From the NCBI GenBank assembly GCA_021372535.1, contig JAJFUH010000234.1, positions 1 through 64,000 on the forward strand: a DNA stretch of 64,000 nucleotides. The letters are read 5' to 3'. The notes below the pieces were generated by a model, which had not been told where the DNA came from, did not search any database, and saw only the letters and a program-made list of their open reading frames with translations. The stretch's first letter is position 1, and each line of letters opens with the position of its first letter. The position numbers were made by a program, and so were the translations under genes. This document shows, piece by piece, positions 47,686 through 57,014 of the stretch. The DNA is from a bacterium (GTDB taxonomy: Bacteria > Latescibacterota > Latescibacteria > Latescibacterales > Latescibacteraceae).

Positions 47686-49218
47686 TCATTTTCCCTGATA
47701 CTCATACGCCCCCAGATCGGGCGAAGCACCCGAGTAGGGAAGACTCACACCCTGGCCCTGAGTCCATGACACCGGTCTGTCAACCGTGATGCGGTTCAGA
47801 CTGTAATCGACAGCCTTTATGACTGCGGTCGTAGCCTGACCTTCGAGCTGAATAGTGTCTCCCGCCTCTCCGGGAATTCCCCAGCCGTCGTAGAAAAAGC
47901 CGGCGTCATTCACCGTGAACGAAGTGCCCGTGGCCGAAGCATCGGTAATGTTCGCCAGAAAAACGCCCCTGTCGACGCACGGGCTTCCGGGCTTCAGCCT
48001 GAAATCGGGAAGAGCCGGGTTCCCCGTGTCAGACGGGATCGTACCATCCATGAAGCCGGGATCGCCCTCGTCTTTCCAGTTGTTGAAAATATTCTGCGGC
48101 CCGGCGTCACCATAGCCGGTTATCGATTTGCCGTCCAGGTTTGCATGGAGGATGTTGTTCACGATGATGTTTCCCGGCATGGGGCCGTTGCCCCAGTTTC
48201 CGAACGCTATTCCCCCTGTCCAGAAATGGTCGATTTCGCCGTTGTAGCCGTTATGATAGATCGTGTTGGAGTACACGTGGTTGTCGGTGGGATTGCTGAC
48301 CGTCATGCTGGCAAAGGCTATTCCCGCGGCTCCGTTTGCATAGCACATGTTTCTTCTCACGATATTGCGCGGAGACCGCAGCACAAGGCCATTTGCGCCA
48401 TTGTCGTCAGGAGGCAGACCCGCAAAGGCGAAACGATTGTCTTCAAACAGGTTACGCTCGGCCATGGCGCCGATTGTCATCGCATTGCGGTTTCCACAAC
48501 CGCCCACTCTGGCGCATTTCATCCATTCCTCATTGTGCAGATAGTTCTTTCTGACCACATTGTTCCTCCCGCAGATATGGAGAATATGGTGACCGCCGTA
48601 AAAGAACACATTGTTCTCGACAACGTTGAAGCTCGTGTCATCGGTCGTGCTCGAATCGTATCCGATATCGAGAACAGCGCCCTTGTCGTCGTCATCGCTG
48701 ACCCAGCCGAACCGTGAGAAGGTGCAGTCGTGTATCCTGTTGAACGTGGAGTTGTCATGAACCCATGAACCCATCCAGGTTGTTTCGAGCTTGTTTTTGT
48801 CGAATGTACAGCGGCTGATGTCATTGTGATGGCCGTTCTCAATGATGAGGAACTGCTGGCAGTCATGAAAGTTGATTCCCTGCACCGAAATGAACGACCC
48901 GCCAACGATATGAATTGCATATCGAGTGCCCTCGACCGTCACCTGCTCATTATCGAAACAGGCATATGTTATTCTCTCCGTATCCGATTTTCCCGATCGG
49001 ACCGGGGCAATATGACTTTCATAGACTCCGGCTCTCAAATACACCGTGTCGCCGGCCTGCACATAAGCATTCGCCGTGTCCAGCGCGCAGGGAGTCATGA
49101 TGTTTGCCGATTGACTCCATGTCGCTGTGCCTGAAGGAGATACATAATGTTCGGCGGCAAAAAGACCGGATACCGTGATACCGAGAAATGCGACCATGCA
49201 CAGAACTTTTTTCATCAT
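47686..49218 (-). CDS. Secreted right-handed parallel beta-helix protein
   Basis: A 510-residue protein. A signal peptide (MMKKVLCMVAFLGITVSGLFA) and the ribosome site GAGGAC fix the start at 49218. The rest is a parallel beta-helix with regular N-x-(V/I)-x(2)-N rungs ('NDISRCTFDKNK', 'FNVVENNVFFYGGHHILHICGRNNVVRKN', 'NHVYSNTIYHNG'), like pectate-lyase/NosD folds and DUF1565. Substrate is unknown. A pectin-type lyase would fit the window's sugar theme, but active-site residues cannot be identified here. Confidence 0.8.
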   Translation of the reverse strand: MMKKVLCMVAFLGITVSGLFAAEHYVSPSGTATWSQSANIMTPCALDTANAYVQAGDTVYLRAGVYESHIAPVRSGKSDTERITYACFDNEQVTVEGTRYAIHIVGGSFISVQGINFHDCQQFLIIENGHHNDISRCTFDKNKLETTWMGSWVHDNSTFNRIHDCTFSRFGWVSDDDDKGAVLDIGYDSSTTDDTSFNVVENNVFFYGGHHILHICGRNNVVRKNYLHNEEWMKCARVGGCGNRNAMTIGAMAERNLFEDNRFAFAGLPPDDNGANGLVLRSPRNIVRRNMCYANGAAGIAFASMTVSNPTDNHVYSNTIYHNGYNGEIDHFWTGGIAFGNWGNGPMPGNIIVNNILHANLDGKSITGYGDAGPQNIFNNWKDEGDPGFMDGTIPSDTGNPALPDFRLKPGSPCVDRGVFLANITDASATGTSFTVNDAGFFYDGWGIPGEAGDTIQLEGQATTAVIKAVDYSLNRITVDRPVSWTQGQGVSLPYSGASPDLGAYEYQGK

Positions 49219-49316
49219 ACCAGTCCTCACATTTCCCCGTTCATCATCGACCTTTGGCTTTTTTGAAAAACTTCAGGACAAGACAATAGTATTCACACAA
49301 TGCGGGAGCGGGATTA

Positions 49317-50474
49317 TCACCATTTCTCGCGGCGTTCATCGACATCGATGATACGGATATACGACTGCTCATATTCGGTGACAAGCTCGAGGATGCCGTC
49401 GCTGTCGACATCGATAAGGTAGAGGCGGTCGCCGAGCGGTATGTCGCTTTCCCATTTGACATTCTTGAACTTCGAGCTCAGAATCGTACCGGAATTGAGA
49501 ATGATTTCAACTTCCGGATCGGTGTCCACATTGCCGATAACCATATCGGTCGCCGTGTAAACCTGCGTTGAGGTCCATTCCTCGAACTGGGATTTGGGAT
49601 CGAACTGTACGAGCTTGCCGGGGAGACCGGGTTTATTGGCGATGAAGAGTATCTCTTTCTGGGGATCGTCATCGATATTTGCCACGATCATGCAGCTTAT
49701 CCCGAGGTAGGTCTGCTCGGGCGTTCTGTACTTGAGATCATGGTTCCTGTATCCGTAAATGAAGATATTGCCCTGCGTGGTATAAGCCACAATTTCGGGC
49801 TCGCCGTCGCTGTCGATATCATCCACGAAAATACCGCGAACAGGCGCAGTGAGCGGGGGGCTTTTCCATATTTCCTTGAAATTGCCGTCATTATCGGCCT
49901 CGAGCTGACGGATGAATCCTTTTTCCTCGCCGTAAACGATACCCCGCAGGTTAAAATCATCGTCAATGATGGTTTTCATAGTCCGGAGATTGGCTATGGG
50001 AACATTGTAAATCGACAGCTCCTCCCTGACAAGTTCGGATTTTCTGGTCTGAACGGCCGTTCTTCGTGTTCCGGGAGTTTTTGCCGGGGATTCGGCCGTT
50101 TTACCGGAATCGGCCGGAGCCAGTACGGGAGTTGTTTCTGCTTCCTGTGATTCCTCCTCTTTTCCCGGCTCCTTCTGCTGAGGAGTGGTCCCGACAGGCT
50201 TTTTTTCCCGTACGATACCATCCGGGGCGCCCTTTATGGGTTTTTCCGGTGTGATGATATTTTTTGGAAGCGGGAACGGCAGCTCACCGGCCTTTTCTTC
50301 CTCTTTCGGGGCAGTATCATCCTTTTCCTTTGTGTTTTCCCTGTTTTGGGCGATGTACAAGACGGACGACTGCTGCTCCGGCGAATCGTGAGCGGGTGAT
50401 ATTCCTTTTTCCTGAGCGGGGGTTGACAGCGGGAGCATGAGCCAGGCAAGTACCGCTCCAAACAACATATTCAT
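49317..50474 (-). CDS. Exported FG-GAP/VCBS-repeat-like protein with charged linker
   Basis: A 385-residue protein: signal peptide (to about 20), a long Pro/Glu/Lys-rich linker (about 30-150), then four or five calcium-type loops (VDDIDSDGEPEIVAY, ANIDDDPQKEILFI, NVDTDPEVEII, IDVDSDGILELVTEY) of the FG-GAP/VCBS kind, which form a beta-propeller. The linker is low complexity and may span the cell wall. It is probably a surface or periplasmic protein-binding propeller of unknown partner. Confidence 0.75.
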   Translation of the reverse strand: MNMLFGAVLAWLMLPLSTPAQEKGISPAHDSPEQQSSVLYIAQNRENTKEKDDTAPKEEEKAGELPFPLPKNIITPEKPIKGAPDGIVREKKPVGTTPQQKEPGKEEESQEAETTPVLAPADSGKTAESPAKTPGTRRTAVQTRKSELVREELSIYNVPIANLRTMKTIIDDDFNLRGIVYGEEKGFIRQLEADNDGNFKEIWKSPPLTAPVRGIFVDDIDSDGEPEIVAYTTQGNIFIYGYRNHDLKYRTPEQTYLGISCMIVANIDDDPQKEILFIANKPGLPGKLVQFDPKSQFEEWTSTQVYTATDMVIGNVDTDPEVEIILNSGTILSSKFKNVKWESDIPLGDRLYLIDVDSDGILELVTEYEQSYIRIIDVDERREKW

Positions 50475-50644
50475 AACAGACTCCTCCGGTGAATCGTTCA
50501 GCTATCGGCAGCGAGCTTCCGGCATTCGGAAAAATACAGCAGACAAAGAATTTCTGCCGGCAGTATCACTGCACCGTATACATGTGGTGTGTGTAAACTC
50601 TACCTGTCAATAGCTGTCGTTCGCTGGCATGCTCCTTTTTACGA

Positions 50645-51805
50645 TCAGGAAGGTGTACACTTCCGTATGATGTCATAGACGGTCATGAGCGGAATGTTTC
50701 TTTCACGGGCGATGCGTGCGCAGTCGTCATATTCCGGAGCGCACCGTTCCGAGCCGCCGATATATGCTGTTTTTACCCGCACGGGGCCGAATTCGGTCTG
50801 GACTGTTCCGGCCTTGCGGTCGAGAACCTTTCTCATGACCCTGCTGATCCGGACGCCGAGGGTAGTCGTTTCGGAAAAAAGCATCGAGACCATGGTGTCT
50901 TTGAGGGAATCGTCCGTGAGAATACTGAGCAGTGTCCCGGGACGCCCTTTTTTCATGAATATAGAACACATATACACATCTTTGGCACCCGCGGCAAGCA
51001 GTTTTTCGGTAAGATACCCGAAAATCTCGGGATTCATGTTATCGATGTTGGTTTCGATCAGAACTGAATGGTCTTCGTTTGCGGAATGGGTAACGCTGCC
51101 GATGGATATCCTGAGCACGTTCGGAAATGCCTGGCTCTCCCTCGTCCCCGCGCCGTATCCGGCCGTTTCAGCCACAAAGTTGTCGAGCGCGCCGTACGAG
51201 GATGCAAGCGTCGTTATAATTGCCGCCCCGGTGGGAGTTGTCAGCTCGCCTGTACGGTCGGTACGAACCACGGGGATACCCTTTGTCAGCTCCACGACAG
51301 CCGGGACGGGAACCGGCATGACACCGTGCGCGCAGGTAACCGTGCCCGTGCCGAAACTGAGCGGAGTCGAAACAACCGTGCCAACGCCGAAATAGTCGAG
51401 ACCGATGCAGGCTCCCACGACATCGACGATTGCATCGAGCGCGCCGACCTCGTGAAAATGGATTTTCTCGGGGGTCGTGTCATGCACCTTCGCTTCGGCT
51501 TCGGCGAGACGGGTAAATATACTGACCGCCCGTTCCTTGATTCCGCTCGAAAGAGTGCTCGATTCGATGATATTCCTTATATGTGAAAGGTGACGGTGTT
51601 CGTGCTGATGACCGGTGATGACATCCACATGGACAGCCGCGATACCGGCGCGCATCACCTGTTCCTGTTTCAGCTCGAAACCGCCGACACCCAATTTTTC
51701 CAGTTCCGCCGTGAGCACATCGAGCGGCATGCCGCCCGCAACAAGCGCTCCCAGAATCATATCTCCCGAAATCCCGAACATGCAGTCAAAATAAGCAGTT
51801 TTCAT
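50645..51805 (-). CDS. larC: Nickel-pincer cofactor biosynthesis protein LarC
   Basis: A 386-residue protein. LarC inserts nickel into the pyridinium-dithiocarboxylate mononucleotide, for lactate racemase and relatives, using CTP. The signature MKTAYFDCMFGISGDMILGALV and the His-rich loop GHQHEHRHLSHI are present, along with FHEVGALDAIVDVVG. Here it is one continuous frame, whereas in Lactobacillus plantarum it is split by a programmed frameshift. It follows larB by 12 bases. LarE and a LarA-type enzyme are not in this window. Confidence 0.93.
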   Translation of the reverse strand: MKTAYFDCMFGISGDMILGALVAGGMPLDVLTAELEKLGVGGFELKQEQVMRAGIAAVHVDVITGHQHEHRHLSHIRNIIESSTLSSGIKERAVSIFTRLAEAEAKVHDTTPEKIHFHEVGALDAIVDVVGACIGLDYFGVGTVVSTPLSFGTGTVTCAHGVMPVPVPAVVELTKGIPVVRTDRTGELTTPTGAAIITTLASSYGALDNFVAETAGYGAGTRESQAFPNVLRISIGSVTHSANEDHSVLIETNIDNMNPEIFGYLTEKLLAAGAKDVYMCSIFMKKGRPGTLLSILTDDSLKDTMVSMLFSETTTLGVRISRVMRKVLDRKAGTVQTEFGPVRVKTAYIGGSERCAPEYDDCARIARERNIPLMTVYDIIRKCTPS

Positions 51806-51817
51806 TTAACCCCCGGA

Positions 51818-52591
51818 TCAAGTACGTTTACCGGACAGTCCCGTCCGGTTGATGAGGCTTGCGGCATATCCCGCCCCGAAGCCGTTGTCGATATTGACCA
51901 CTGTAACTCCCGAAGCGCACGAGTTGAGCATGGTGAGGAGCGCAGCGAGGCCGTTAAAGGAGGCGCCGTACCCGACACTGGTCGGACAGGCGACAACCGG
52001 TATATCCACAAGCCCGCCGACAACGCTCGCCAGCGCGCCTTCCATACCGGCGACCACAACGATGCAGGACGCCGACATGATGATATTACGCCGCGCGAGC
52101 AGGCGATGAATACCCGCTACGCCGACATCATAGAGAGATTTTACATCATTTTTCATGGCGCGGGCTGTAACGACCGCTTCCTCGGCCACGGGGAGGTCGG
52201 ATGTGCCTGCCGAAATCACGAGTATGGTGCCATGCGTCGATTCGTGGGCCGGTTCGGGCATTCCGACCACGAAGGTACGGGCGAGGTCGTTCCGGTATTC
52301 CCCGGGAAACCGCGCGTCAAGGGCATCGAGCGCTTGCCCGGATAATCTTGTGGCAAGGACGACGCTCTCGTGCTTCACGATTTCCTCTGCGATACGGACG
52401 ATCTGATCGGTGGTTTTGTTCTGACCGAAAATGACTTCAGGGAAACCCTGCCGCCTGCTCCGGTGATGATCGACATTGGCGAAGCCCAGGTCGCCGAAAT
52501 AATGTGACTCGATGAGCTTCTCCGCTTCTTCGACGGTTAATCCGCCGGAATGGAGCTGCTCCAGGATCGATTGTATCTCGCTCTGTTTCAT
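51818..52591 (-). CDS. larB: Nickel-pincer cofactor biosynthesis protein LarB
   Basis: A 257-residue protein. LarB carboxylates and hydrolyses nicotinic acid adenine dinucleotide at the start of pincer-cofactor synthesis. It has an AIR-carboxylase (PurE)-like fold ('VISAGTSDLPVAEEA', 'VVAGMEGALASVVGGLVDIPVVACPTSVGYG', 'NIDNGFGAGYAA'). The N-terminal helix VEEAEKLIESHYFGDLGFANVDHHR is standard. It overlaps dusB by four bases. Confidence 0.93.
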   Translation of the reverse strand: MKQSEIQSILEQLHSGGLTVEEAEKLIESHYFGDLGFANVDHHRSRRQGFPEVIFGQNKTTDQIVRIAEEIVKHESVVLATRLSGQALDALDARFPGEYRNDLARTFVVGMPEPAHESTHGTILVISAGTSDLPVAEEAVVTARAMKNDVKSLYDVGVAGIHRLLARRNIIMSASCIVVVAGMEGALASVVGGLVDIPVVACPTSVGYGASFNGLAALLTMLNSCASGVTVVNIDNGFGAGYAASLINRTGLSGKRT

Positions 52592-53607
52592 GATTCCACC
52601 ACTTCGGTATGTGTGTGATCGATTGTTACCATTTTCTCCAGTGATTCAAGAAATGCCGCGACAGTCCGCCTGACCTCGTCCGCTGTTCCGGCGCGGAAAA
52701 CCTCCTGACGGAACCGCGCGCCGTCATGAACCCCCCGCGAGTACCACCCGAAAAATTTCCGCATGTTGAGAACGGCGAACCGCTCGCTCACTTCTTCCGA
52801 GAGCACATCGAGCTGACGGAGCGCCACGGTGAGCCGTTCCGCGATATCCGGAATACCGGCTGCTTCACCGCCACCAAGCACCGCGGCGACATCGCGGAAA
52901 ATCCATGGATTCCCGAGCGCAGCCCTTCCGATCATGACCGAATCGGCGCCCGTTTCCCCGAGCATGCGCAGGGCATCGGCCGGTGTCCTGATATCCCCGG
53001 AACCGATCACGGGGACGGAGACCTTTTCCTTCACGGCCCTGATGACTCCCCAGTCAGCATCGCCGCCAAATCCCTGGCTTCGGGTCCTCGGATGCACGAT
53101 AATTCCCTGTGCTCCGGCGTCCTCGCAGACCTGCGCAACTTCCACCGCGTTGATGCTTCCGTTATCCCAGCCCGACCGTATCTTCACCGTTACGGGGACA
53201 CGCGAAACCGCGGTTACCGCCCCGACGACGGCGCGGAGAAGATCGGGATTCCGCATCAGAGCGGAGCCTGCGCCCCGGGCGATCACTTTTTTCACCGGAC
53301 ATCCGGCGTTTATATCGATAAAATCAGGCCCGAGCTCCTGAGCCCGTCGAACCGCCTCGGCCATATATGACGGATCGGCGCCGAAAAACTGGAATCCGAC
53401 GGGACGTTCGGATTCATGGAATCTGAGAAACCGCGCGGTCTTGTCCCCCGGCTTGCTGCGAACGTATCCATCGGAGGATATCATCTCGGTCATGACCGGC
53501 CGTGCACCGTATTTGGCGCAGATGCGCCGGTACACGGAGTCGGTTACACCGGCGAGCGGGGCGAGCGCGGCATGGGTCCGGGTGAATATGTCATGTATCG
53601 ATTTCAT
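52588..53607 (-). CDS. dusB: tRNA-dihydrouridine synthase (DusB-type)
   Basis: A 339-residue protein. It reduces uridine in the tRNA D-loop using FMN and NADPH. The catalytic Cys lies in INAGCPVKKVIARGAGSALM, the substrate pocket in APLAGVTDSVYR, and FMN contacts in GSGDIRTPADALRML and GADSVMIGRAALGNPWIF. The length is typical. It is first of dusB-larB-larC; unrelated jobs in one run suggest only co-regulation or chance. Confidence 0.94.
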   Translation of the reverse strand: MKSIHDIFTRTHAALAPLAGVTDSVYRRICAKYGARPVMTEMISSDGYVRSKPGDKTARFLRFHESERPVGFQFFGADPSYMAEAVRRAQELGPDFIDINAGCPVKKVIARGAGSALMRNPDLLRAVVGAVTAVSRVPVTVKIRSGWDNGSINAVEVAQVCEDAGAQGIIVHPRTRSQGFGGDADWGVIRAVKEKVSVPVIGSGDIRTPADALRMLGETGADSVMIGRAALGNPWIFRDVAAVLGGGEAAGIPDIAERLTVALRQLDVLSEEVSERFAVLNMRKFFGWYSRGVHDGARFRQEVFRAGTADEVRRTVAAFLESLEKMVTIDHTHTEVVES

Positions 53608-53676
53608 GAATAAGCCTTATATCGTTTTAACCCGATCTGTTTGCACGATTCAATGGAATACGGACTCACACAGATC

Positions 53677-53730
53677 GGGATTTCGTATCTTGCCGATGTA
53701 ACATTGTAGGGGTAATTCATGAATTACCCC
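53677..53730. repeat. Palindromic repeat GGGGTAATTCATGAATTACCCC, copy 1
   Basis: GGGGTAATTCATGAATTACC-type perfect palindrome (53709-53730), preceded by GATGTAACATTGTA. The whole about 50 bases recur inverted at 61675-61724. It sits between rimO and dusB. Confidence 0.8.
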
Positions 53731-53733
53731 TGC

Positions 53734-55056
53734 TTAATCCTTTACCACCTCACCGGCAAGGTCATACGGCCCCGACCCGGTAATCCGCACACGGCAGAAA
53801 ACACAATCTTCGGGGACTCCGCTGTCAACCGTGACGGTACAGTCGACATCGGGAGCGTCCATGTACGTCCGGCCTTCCGCCGCACCGGTTTCGGGGTCAA
53901 CGCTGTCAACGATCATATCGAATTCATGCCCGGCGAGGGATTCATGAAACTGCCCCGATACCATCGACTGAGCTTCCATGAGGATTTCATACCGTTCCGC
54001 GGCGATTTCTTCGGTGACACGGTCATCCATCAGCGCTGCTCCGGTTCCCTCCTCGGGGGAATACACGAACGCGCCGAGACGCTCGAAACGGCTTTCACGC
54101 ACAAAATCGAGAAGCTCGCCGAAATCCTCGCCGGTCTCGCCGGGAAATCCCACGATGAGCGAGGTTCTCAGCACAACTCCATCGATGCGCCCCCTTATTT
54201 TTCCGAGGAGTGCACGGATGTGGGCAGGGTCGGTCCGCCTTCCCATGCGTTCGAGCACCCGTCCGGAAATATGCTGAACGGGTATGTCGATATAGGGGAG
54301 CACCTTCGGTAAACCGTTCACGGCGTCGATCAATTCATCGGTGAAATGAGCCGGATGGGTGTACATGAGCCGTATCCAGTCGGCGCCTTCGATATCCGAA
54401 AGGCGGCGGAGTAAACCGGGCAGCGTTTTTCCGCCGAGGTCGGAACCGTATCGTGTGGTGTCCTGCCCGATCAGGATCAGCTCGCGGGTTCCGAGGGACA
54501 CGAGCTCCTCCGCATCGCGGATTATATCGTCTTCGGGAACGCTCCTGTAAGGACCTCGTATGAGGGGTATGGTGCAGTACGAACAGCGGTTGTCGCACCC
54601 TTCGGAAATTTTGAGATAAGCGGTGTACGGCGGGCCGGTCACCACGCGTGAGTAGACCGATTCACCCTGTTCACCACGGCCGAGAAGCTCGAGACAGAGC
54701 GCGGGAATCCGGTCACGGTCTGCCAGCCCGACGATGGCATCAGCCTCGGTGAGCTCACGTTCGAGCTCGTCACGGTGCCTCTCGGCAAGACAGCCTGCCA
54801 CGACGAGGGCGCGGAGGTTGCCGGTATGCTTGTATCCGGCGACGGACAGGATGGCGTCGATCGATTCCTCGCGGGCGTCGCCGATGAATCCGCAGGTGTT
54901 GACCACGATGACCTCGGCCTCTTCTTCGGGAACGATCTCGAATCCCCGTGAGACAAGGCCTCCCATGATACATTCGGAATCGACCTGGTTCATGGGACAT
55001 CCGAGGGTGACGAGGGCGGCTCTGGGCGGTGTTGCTGGCTGGGTCATCTCCGTCAA
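53734..55056 (-). CDS. rimO: Ribosomal protein S12 methylthiotransferase
   Basis: A 440-residue radical-SAM methylthiotransferase. It adds a methylthio group to Asp of ribosomal protein S12. The N-terminal cluster-binding Cys are in LGCPMNQVDSE, VNTCGFIGDAREESID and AGCLAERH. The radical-SAM CxxxCxxC is CDNRCSYC. Then PLIRGPYRSVPEDDI and a C-terminal TRAM-type beta domain (VEEI.. to VDSG). It overlaps the 3' end of thiC by four bases. Confidence 0.95.
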   Translation of the reverse strand: MTEMTQPATPPRAALVTLGCPMNQVDSECIMGGLVSRGFEIVPEEEAEVIVVNTCGFIGDAREESIDAILSVAGYKHTGNLRALVVAGCLAERHRDELERELTEADAIVGLADRDRIPALCLELLGRGEQGESVYSRVVTGPPYTAYLKISEGCDNRCSYCTIPLIRGPYRSVPEDDIIRDAEELVSLGTRELILIGQDTTRYGSDLGGKTLPGLLRRLSDIEGADWIRLMYTHPAHFTDELIDAVNGLPKVLPYIDIPVQHISGRVLERMGRRTDPAHIRALLGKIRGRIDGVVLRTSLIVGFPGETGEDFGELLDFVRESRFERLGAFVYSPEEGTGAALMDDRVTEEIAAERYEILMEAQSMVSGQFHESLAGHEFDMIVDSVDPETGAAEGRTYMDAPDVDCTVTVDSGVPEDCVFCRVRITGSGPYDLAGEVVKD

Positions 55057-56351
55057 TTCTTCCTTGTAACTCCGAGAACATCGCCGATTTTACGCATTGC
55101 GCAGAATTCGCCGCACATGGTGCAGAGATGCTCGTCATGAGGCGGGTTCGAGGACCGGATGCTCCGGGCATGACCGGGATCGACACTCAGCTCGTACATA
55201 TGCTCCCAGTCGAGGTTCTTGCGGGCCTCGCTCATACGGTCGTCCCAGTCGCGTGCTCCCGGATATCCCCGGGCAATATCGGCTGCATGGGCGGCGATCC
55301 GTGAGGCGATGACACCCTGTTTGACATCCTCCTTTTTCGGGAGACAGAGATGCTCCGACGGTGTCACATAGCAGAGAAAATCGGCGCCGTACATACCTGC
55401 GAGCGCTCCGCCGATTGCGGCGGTGATATGGTCGTACCCCGGCGCAACATCGGTCACGAGCGGGCCGAGAACATAAAAGGGAGCGTTGCGGCACAGGTTT
55501 TTCATGATCTTAATGTTGGTTTCCACCTGATCGAGCGGGACATGTCCGGGACCCTCGACCATGGCGAGTACTCCGGCGTGTCGGGCACGGTCGACGAGTT
55601 CGCCGAGCACGATGAGCTCGCTGATCTGCGAACGGTCGGTGGCATCGGCAAGACAACCCGGCCTGAGCCCGTCTCCGAGGGACAGCACGGCATCGTACCG
55701 GCCGGTTATGTCGAGCAGACGGTCGTATTCGGCGTAGAGGGGGTTTTCCTTTTCGTTATAGAGCATCCACTCGACGAGAAATGCCCCGCCGCGGGATACC
55801 ACATCGGTCAGCCGTCCCTGCTCACGAATGCGCTCGACAACGGCGCGGGTGACTCCGCAGTGAACGGTGATAAAATCGACACCCTGGGCGAGCTGATCCT
55901 CGATGATGCCGAAGAAATCGTCCGCGGTCATATGCACCATGCCCTTGCGGTTATGGGCTGCCCAGACCCCGGCCTCGTAAATCGGCACAGTCCCCACGGG
56001 AACCCGGACGGTTTCGAGAATCCTCCGCCGCGTTCCGGCAATATCCCCGCCTGTGGACAGGTCCATGATCGTATCGGCGCCATACTCGACAGCGCAGAGA
56101 GCCTTTTCCACTTCCTCCTCGATCGAGGAGGCATCGGAGGATGTCCCGATGTTGGCGTTTACCTTGATTCTGAGCCCGGCGCCTATGGCGAGGGGATTCA
56201 CCTTTCTGACCGCACTCGTGCACAGGGTGATCTCGCCCGCAGCGACACCATCACGGATACAGTCGGGGGTCGTGTGCTCGTCATGGGCAATCCGGACGAA
56301 CTCGTCGGGAGTCTCGCCTTTCCGCGCCCGTTCCATACGGGTCATAGACAT
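55053..56351 (-). CDS. thiC: Phosphomethylpyrimidine synthase ThiC
   Basis: A 432-residue, short (clostridial/archaeal-type) ThiC. This radical-SAM enzyme makes the HMP-phosphate of thiamine from aminoimidazole ribotide. The C-terminal cluster motif is CTMCGEFC (C-x2-C-x3-C form) near the end, with RIAHDEHTTPDCIRDGV at the start and VEGPGHVPLDQVETNIKIMK in the middle. The start at 56351 has AAAGGCGG upstream. It is first of the thiC-rimO pair. No TPP riboswitch is visible in the 366 bases before it. Confidence 0.95.
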   Translation of the reverse strand: MSMTRMERARKGETPDEFVRIAHDEHTTPDCIRDGVAAGEITLCTSAVRKVNPLAIGAGLRIKVNANIGTSSDASSIEEEVEKALCAVEYGADTIMDLSTGGDIAGTRRRILETVRVPVGTVPIYEAGVWAAHNRKGMVHMTADDFFGIIEDQLAQGVDFITVHCGVTRAVVERIREQGRLTDVVSRGGAFLVEWMLYNEKENPLYAEYDRLLDITGRYDAVLSLGDGLRPGCLADATDRSQISELIVLGELVDRARHAGVLAMVEGPGHVPLDQVETNIKIMKNLCRNAPFYVLGPLVTDVAPGYDHITAAIGGALAGMYGADFLCYVTPSEHLCLPKKEDVKQGVIASRIAAHAADIARGYPGARDWDDRMSEARKNLDWEHMYELSVDPGHARSIRSSNPPHDEHLCTMCGEFCAMRKIGDVLGVTRKN

Positions 56352-56717
56352 CGATCCGCCTTTCGTTGTATACATAAAATATCCTAAACTAATAAAGTAA
56401 CAAAAAAATGGTTTTTTTCCAAGGAGAAACAACAGGCAGACGATTTATGGCATCTGAGAGCTTAGACTTCGGGGACGGGAAAAAGATTCATATGAGTAAT
56501 AAATACTATCAAACAGTAACCTTGCTGAAATAAGAGCATACACATTTTTGTTCTTTCAGTACTATTTCTTCCTTCTGTTATTTTTTTACCAATTCAATAC
56601 AAATGGTCAATTCATTTTTTGAACGTTTTTACACAGGTATGGGCCGTATTACTTCTTGACATTTTTTATGGAACATGATTATTTATTAAAACATTACATT
56701 TAAAATGGGGATTTCAC
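56352..56717. other. Intergenic region, divergent, A/T-rich
   Basis: No gene is seen. It must hold the divergent starts of thiC and the mntA-hepT pair. A possible -35 TTGACA near 56656 is listed separately. No hairpin with T-run and no recognisable riboswitch. Confidence 0.55.
56656..56685 (+). promoter_or_regulatory. Possible sigma-70-like promoter for mntA-hepT
   Basis: TTGACA at 56656-56661, then 17-18 bases, then a weak TATTTA-like -10, 33 bases before the ATG of mntA. The -10 is poor, and promoters differ in this bacterial group, so confidence is low. Confidence 0.25.
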
Positions 56718-57014
56718 ATGCTGACACAGGCGGACATTTTACGGGAAATCGAGAAACACCGTGAAACACTCAAACGGTTCGGGGTCATGAAACTGGGAAT
56801 ATTCGGTTCGGGTGCACGCGGCGAAACCGACAGCGACAGTGATCTCGATTTTATAGTCGAATTGGGGAAAAAAACGTTTGACGATTACATGGACACCAAG
56901 GAGTTTCTCGAAGGACTGTTCAACCGGCCGGTCGATCTTGTTTTAAGCGATGCCATCAAACCGGCTCTTCGCAAAAAAATTCTTGAAGAAACTGTTTATG
57001 CCAAGGGATTATAA
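56718..57014 (+). CDS. mntA: MntA-type nucleotidyltransferase antitoxin
   Basis: A 98-residue minimal nucleotidyltransferase. The motif GSGARGETDSDSDLDFIVE (GS then DxD) near residues 31-49 is the catalytic core. In MntA-HepT systems this enzyme adds AMP to a Tyr of HepT and so blocks the toxin. The 3' end overlaps the hepT start by 17 bases, typical of such pairs. The C-terminal segment (FNRPVDLVLSDAIKPALRKKI) fits the family. Confidence 0.88.
   Translation: MLTQADILREIEKHRETLKRFGVMKLGIFGSGARGETDSDSDLDFIVELGKKTFDDYMDTKEFLEGLFNRPVDLVLSDAIKPALRKKILEETVYAKGL

Noticed and set aside
56352-56717. TPP riboswitch before thiC
   Set aside because: A CTGAGA string occurs near 56455, but on the wrong strand, and the other conserved THI-box elements (for example ACCTGA...GAUAAUGCCAG) are absent.
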